NCBI GenBank assembly: GCA_964597035.1
Contig: CAZQWM010000005.1
Coordinates: 34,281-98,280, forward strand
DNA: 64,000 bases
Direction: 5' to 3'
Origin: Fen-1362 sp964597035
Lineage (GTDB): Bacteria; Planctomycetota; Phycisphaerae; Sedimentisphaerales; Anaerobacaceae
Position numbers and translations under genes: made by a program. Positions 61,708 to 64,000 of this stretch are shown one piece after another (position 1 is the stretch's first letter; every line of letters starts with the position of its first letter). The notes under the pieces were generated by a model, which ran no database searches, was not told where the DNA came from, and was given only the letters and a program-made list of their open reading frames with translations.

Positions 61708-61722
61708 TCCGCCGGAGGCGGA
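61708..61722. repeat. Palindrome, TCCGCC type (copy 3)
   Basis: TCCGCCGGAGGCGGA, perfect 6-bp arms, between heptamer tracts. Confidence 0.7.
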
Positions 61723-61833
61723 TTAAGTTTTAGACTTACCCATAGGTGGACATTTGCATTTTTAATTTTTTTCTTAAAAAAGCTGCAATAAACCGGTGGC
61801 GAGATGCATTTATATATATGGCAGGGTAGATTC

Positions 61834-61952
61834 TGCGCCTGCGGGCGGAGAATTCCTGTTTTTGCCATTAAAATCGGACAAAGGAGCGGGTTGGGATGCT
61901 GCTTTTGGGTGTGGGGCACGTGCCGGCCCGCTTCGCTTTCCTGCCACAAAGA
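61834..61952 (+). repeat. About 120-bp direct repeat, copy 1
   Basis: From TGCGCCTGCGGGCGGAGAAT to CCTGCCACAAAGA; almost identical to 63785-63904 with differences only in the middle. Preceded in both copies by a run of TATATATA. No transposase inside. Confidence 0.85.
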
Positions 61953-62262
61953 CACGAAGACACAAAGGTAATTCTTAGTGACTTAGTGGTGAAAAATTGG
62001 CCGTGAAGGGGCATGAAGGTTTTTAACCACGAATAAGCCCGCCTTTGGCGAGCCGCAGGCCTCTTGGCTCGTCTCGCTCAACGCGAGTCGAAGCGGGCCT
62101 TCGAGCCGAGGGGTCTCGCTTAATAGCGGGCACGGATTAAATGGATTTTTTTAGCCACCCGGCTGCCTACTGCTTGCCCCCGGCTAACAAATTGCTGGGG
62201 AAGGCGGGGCAGACAGGGTGAGGTTCCGGCGTAATATCGTAAGGCATCCTGCGGAGCCGACC

Positions 62263-62278
62263 CTTACGGGAGTGGTGA
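62263..62278. repeat. 16-bp inverted repeat, left arm
   Basis: CTTACGGGAGTGGTGA, the exact reverse complement of 63584-63599; the two arms flank the gene at 62506-63519. Confidence 0.75.
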
Positions 62279-62505
62279 AAAATATGTTGCATAAAAAGCT
62301 TGTTTTCTGTCACCATTTAACAATATAATATCTCCTTAAGACTGGTAGAGAATCACACCTTTGCCCGTCAACATCGCCGTCCGGAAGACGCCTTTAGGGA
62401 TTTAAATGAAGATTTTGATATTATCATCTAATTGGAAGAGTTGGCTATGTAGCCAAGCGTTTTATATGTGAAATGTCAGTAACCAATAAAAGGAGGACAG
62501 GTCCC

Positions 62506-63519
62506 ATGGAAAGACACATCAGAAGAACTAAAGGTATGTTGGTGAATCCCCTGGCAGCAATGCTCGGGACGATTGTCGTTTGTCTCATCCTGCCTGCACA
62601 GGTCGCTATGGCCTACTATGGGGTTAGTGGGTGGGTCTTCGTGCGGGCAGACGAAGCAGGCGACGCGATTTCCCGTAGCCAGGGGGGACAGTCAACCGTT
62701 TCGTTGTCGGATGAAGCGGAAGCTTACGCACTCCCCGGCCAGAGTAGTTGGGCAAAATATTCTGCCAGCATTCTATCAGGCATAATGAAGGCATCCCTCT
62801 ATGCACGCAACGGTTATGGGATGTCGGGACCAACTGGGCCCCGGTGGTGGGACGCCGAGGCAGGAAGTAGTGTCACAATGAAGGACGTACTGGATTTCAA
62901 CTTTCCTGAAGGGTATTACGAAGAAGACGAGGTCGTAACCATCAGCGTGTCTATACATGGATTTCAGAATTCATTTGTTAACTATTCTTCAGAGATACAA
63001 TACGAAGGACGAGTCGTGGGCCCATATGGCCAGGACTCCTTTTCCTTTAGTTCCGGTCACATCCACGGATATAAATCCTATAATGAAGATTTTGAGCTTA
63101 CTGTGACAGTTGTGGAGGCGGGAACAACCATAACTGAGTCGTACCTCATTCCTTGCCAGGTACAGTTCTATTTAGGGCCGTTTTCAGCAGGCCTTCACTA
63201 CATCATGCCTCCTACCTGGTCTTACGCCGATGCGGACTTCTATAACAGTATGCAGATTACCTCCGTGGAGGTGTCGGAGGATATAGGATGGAGCTCCGAG
63301 TCCGGTGTTTTCCTGACCGCTCCCGAACCGTATAAAGCAGACATAAACACAAATGGAGCAGTTGATTTTCCTGATTTTGCCATTTTAGCATCGGCCTGGA
63401 AAAGTGAACCGAACCAGCCGAACTGGAACCAGGCCTGTGATATTTATGACCCAAACGATGATATTATCAACTTGTCAGATTTGGCGGTTTTGTGCGAATA
63501 CTGGCTGGTAGGTCACTGA
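62506..63519 (+). CDS. Secreted protein with dockerin-type C-terminus
   Basis: A 337-residue protein with a signal peptide (MLGTIVVCLILPAQVAMA). The body of about 240 residues has no recognised domain, is rich in Ser, Tyr and Gly, and contains SSWAKYSASILSGIMKASLYARNG. The C-terminal dockerin-like pair is DINTNGAVDFPDFAILASAW and DPNDDIINLSDLAVLCEYW. ATG 62506 follows AAAGGAGG with 10-base spacing; the upstream in-frame ATG 62473 lies before that site. Function unknown; presumably surface-bound. The gene is flanked by direct and inverted repeats. Confidence 0.8.
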   Translation: MERHIRRTKGMLVNPLAAMLGTIVVCLILPAQVAMAYYGVSGWVFVRADEAGDAISRSQGGQSTVSLSDEAEAYALPGQSSWAKYSASILSGIMKASLYARNGYGMSGPTGPRWWDAEAGSSVTMKDVLDFNFPEGYYEEDEVVTISVSIHGFQNSFVNYSSEIQYEGRVVGPYGQDSFSFSSGHIHGYKSYNEDFELTVTVVEAGTTITESYLIPCQVQFYLGPFSAGLHYIMPPTWSYADADFYNSMQITSVEVSEDIGWSSESGVFLTAPEPYKADINTNGAVDFPDFAILASAWKSEPNQPNWNQACDIYDPNDDIINLSDLAVLCEYWLVGH

Positions 63520-63583
63520 AAATTAGCGGATGCTCGATGCAGGTTACAGGTTGCTGGATGCTCCAGCCGAAGGCGGGGGGATC

Positions 63584-63599
63584 TCACCACTCCCGTAAG
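63584..63599. repeat. 16-bp inverted repeat, right arm
   Basis: TCACCACTCCCGTAAG, reverse complement of 62263-62278. Confidence 0.75.
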
Positions 63600-63784
63600 T
63601 CCCGCAAGTCCCGAAGAGGGACACTGTGTGGGACACCCAATGGTGGGACGGCTAAGGCGGGATTAACACGGATTTACACGGGGGCCCTGTACCAGGTGCG
63701 GTACAGGGCTGATATTTTTTTTCTGATTGGGGTGCAATAAATTGGGGGTGAGGTGCAGCTATATATATATAGCTGGGGTGATTT

Positions 63785-63904
63785 TGCGCCTGCGGGCGGA
63801 GAATTCCTGTTTTTGCCATTAAAATCGACTAAAGGAGCGGGTTGGTATAGTGCTTTTTGGGTGTGGGGCACGTGCCGGCCCGCTTCGCTTTCCTGCCACA
63901 AAGA
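63785..63904 (+). repeat. About 120-bp direct repeat, copy 2
   Basis: Second copy of 61834-61952 in the same orientation, preceded by TATATATATA. Confidence 0.85.
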
Positions 63905-63917
63905 TACAAGATTAAAT

Positions 63918-64000
63918 AGTTTTGAGTTTTTAATGTTAGGTTTTGAGTTGCGGAAGACACAGGACGGAATAAAGAGTTTTAAGTGTTGAGTTTTTAGTTG
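63918..64000. repeat. Heptanucleotide tandem repeat (12 units, one partial)
   Basis: AGTTTTG, AGTTTTT, AATGTTA, GGTTTTG, AGTTGCG, three more diverged units, GAGTTTT, AAGTGTT, GAGTTTT and a partial TAGTTG, all in one 7-base phase; runs off the window end. Confidence 0.65.

Larger units (their letters stand above)
61621..62505. other. Repeat-rich intergenic region
   Basis: About 885 bases without a supported gene. It holds heptamer repeats (61637-61706), a palindrome (61708-61722), copy 1 of a 120-bp repeat (61834-61952), GC-rich inverted repeats around 62040-62115, and one arm of a 16-bp inverted repeat (62263-62278). Confidence 0.7.
63520..64000. other. Repeat-rich intergenic region at window end
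   Basis: About 480 bases without a supported gene: the right arm of the inverted repeat, a short CCCG-AAGT repeated motif at 63592-63617, copy 2 of the 120-bp repeat and a heptamer tract to the end. Confidence 0.7.

Noticed and set aside
62032..62115. RNA gene in the GC-rich inverted repeats
   Set aside because: Several overlapping GCCCGC/GCGGGC and GGCTCG/CGAGCC pairings exist, but no single clear fold, promoter or terminator; left as repeat-rich intergenic DNA.
61834..63904. Composite transposon or insertion sequence
   Set aside because: No transposase frame is present between or inside the repeats, and the inverted arms are not at the ends of the direct repeats.

Overview
This window most likely comes from a planctomycete of the class Phycisphaerae (Sedimentisphaerales-like), probably a metagenome contig. 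The reasons are a complete exosortase / PEP-CTERM system whose sorting signal reads VPAPGA, several secreted proteins ending in dockerin-type calcium-binding repeats (D.N.DG.VD..DFA.LA..W), a class II ribonucleotide reductase and F420 genes. A run of exactly 100 N at 35408-35507 is a scaffold gap.

Region 1 (1-32.9 kb) is one long co-directional exopolysaccharide/exosortase locus. In order it encodes: the end of an EpsI-type protein, a Wzx flippase, a polysaccharide pyruvyl transferase, an FrhB-like iron-sulfur flavoprotein, a Wzy/ligase-like membrane protein, a GNAT acyltransferase, a polysaccharide deacetylase, a GT2-deacetylase fusion, a FemAB protein, a second GNAT acyltransferase, a methyltransferase, an alkaline-phosphatase-superfamily enzyme, a DegT aminotransferase, a GT4 glycosyltransferase, an AsnB-type amidotransferase, a Gfo/Idh/MocA oxidoreductase, a TIM-barrel-like protein, a PssD/PssE (Alg14/Alg13-like) pair, an exosortase, a Wzc-type tyrosine kinase, an initiating sugar-phosphate transferase, a very large TPR protein and a LuxR-type regulator. 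Both the exosortase and the sugar-phosphate transferase carry an N-terminal nucleotidyltransferase-like plus left-handed beta-helix module. I consider this the most unusual feature of the window.

Region 2 (32.9-37.1 kb) holds the likely exosortase substrates: five PEP-CTERM-type proteins, two or three of them tandem paralogues joined by an exact 78-bp repeat. A near-consensus promoter and a roughly 460-nt highly structured 5' leader precede the first one.

Region 3 (37.1-42.4 kb, minus strand) has a Wza-like export lipoprotein, an unknown membrane protein and a beta-helix/dockerin protein behind one promoter, then a calcineurin-like phosphoesterase and a Ser/Thr kinase gene pair.

Region 4 (42.6-64 kb) has tRNA-Asn, an unknown protein, secreted dockerin-type proteins (one with many GLUG repeats), housekeeping genes (ligA, ribD, cofE, a short uvrC, a methyltransferase, an SGNH hydrolase, nrdJ) and two more dockerin-type proteins. 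Its intergenic spaces are filled with degenerate 7-bp tandem repeats, small GC palindromes and a 120-bp direct repeat.

Taken together, the locus would build and decorate a surface polysaccharide, export it (Wzx/Wzy/Wzc, with the outer-membrane Wza encoded 7 kb downstream of the main operon on the other strand), and anchor PEP-CTERM proteins in the envelope through the exosortase.
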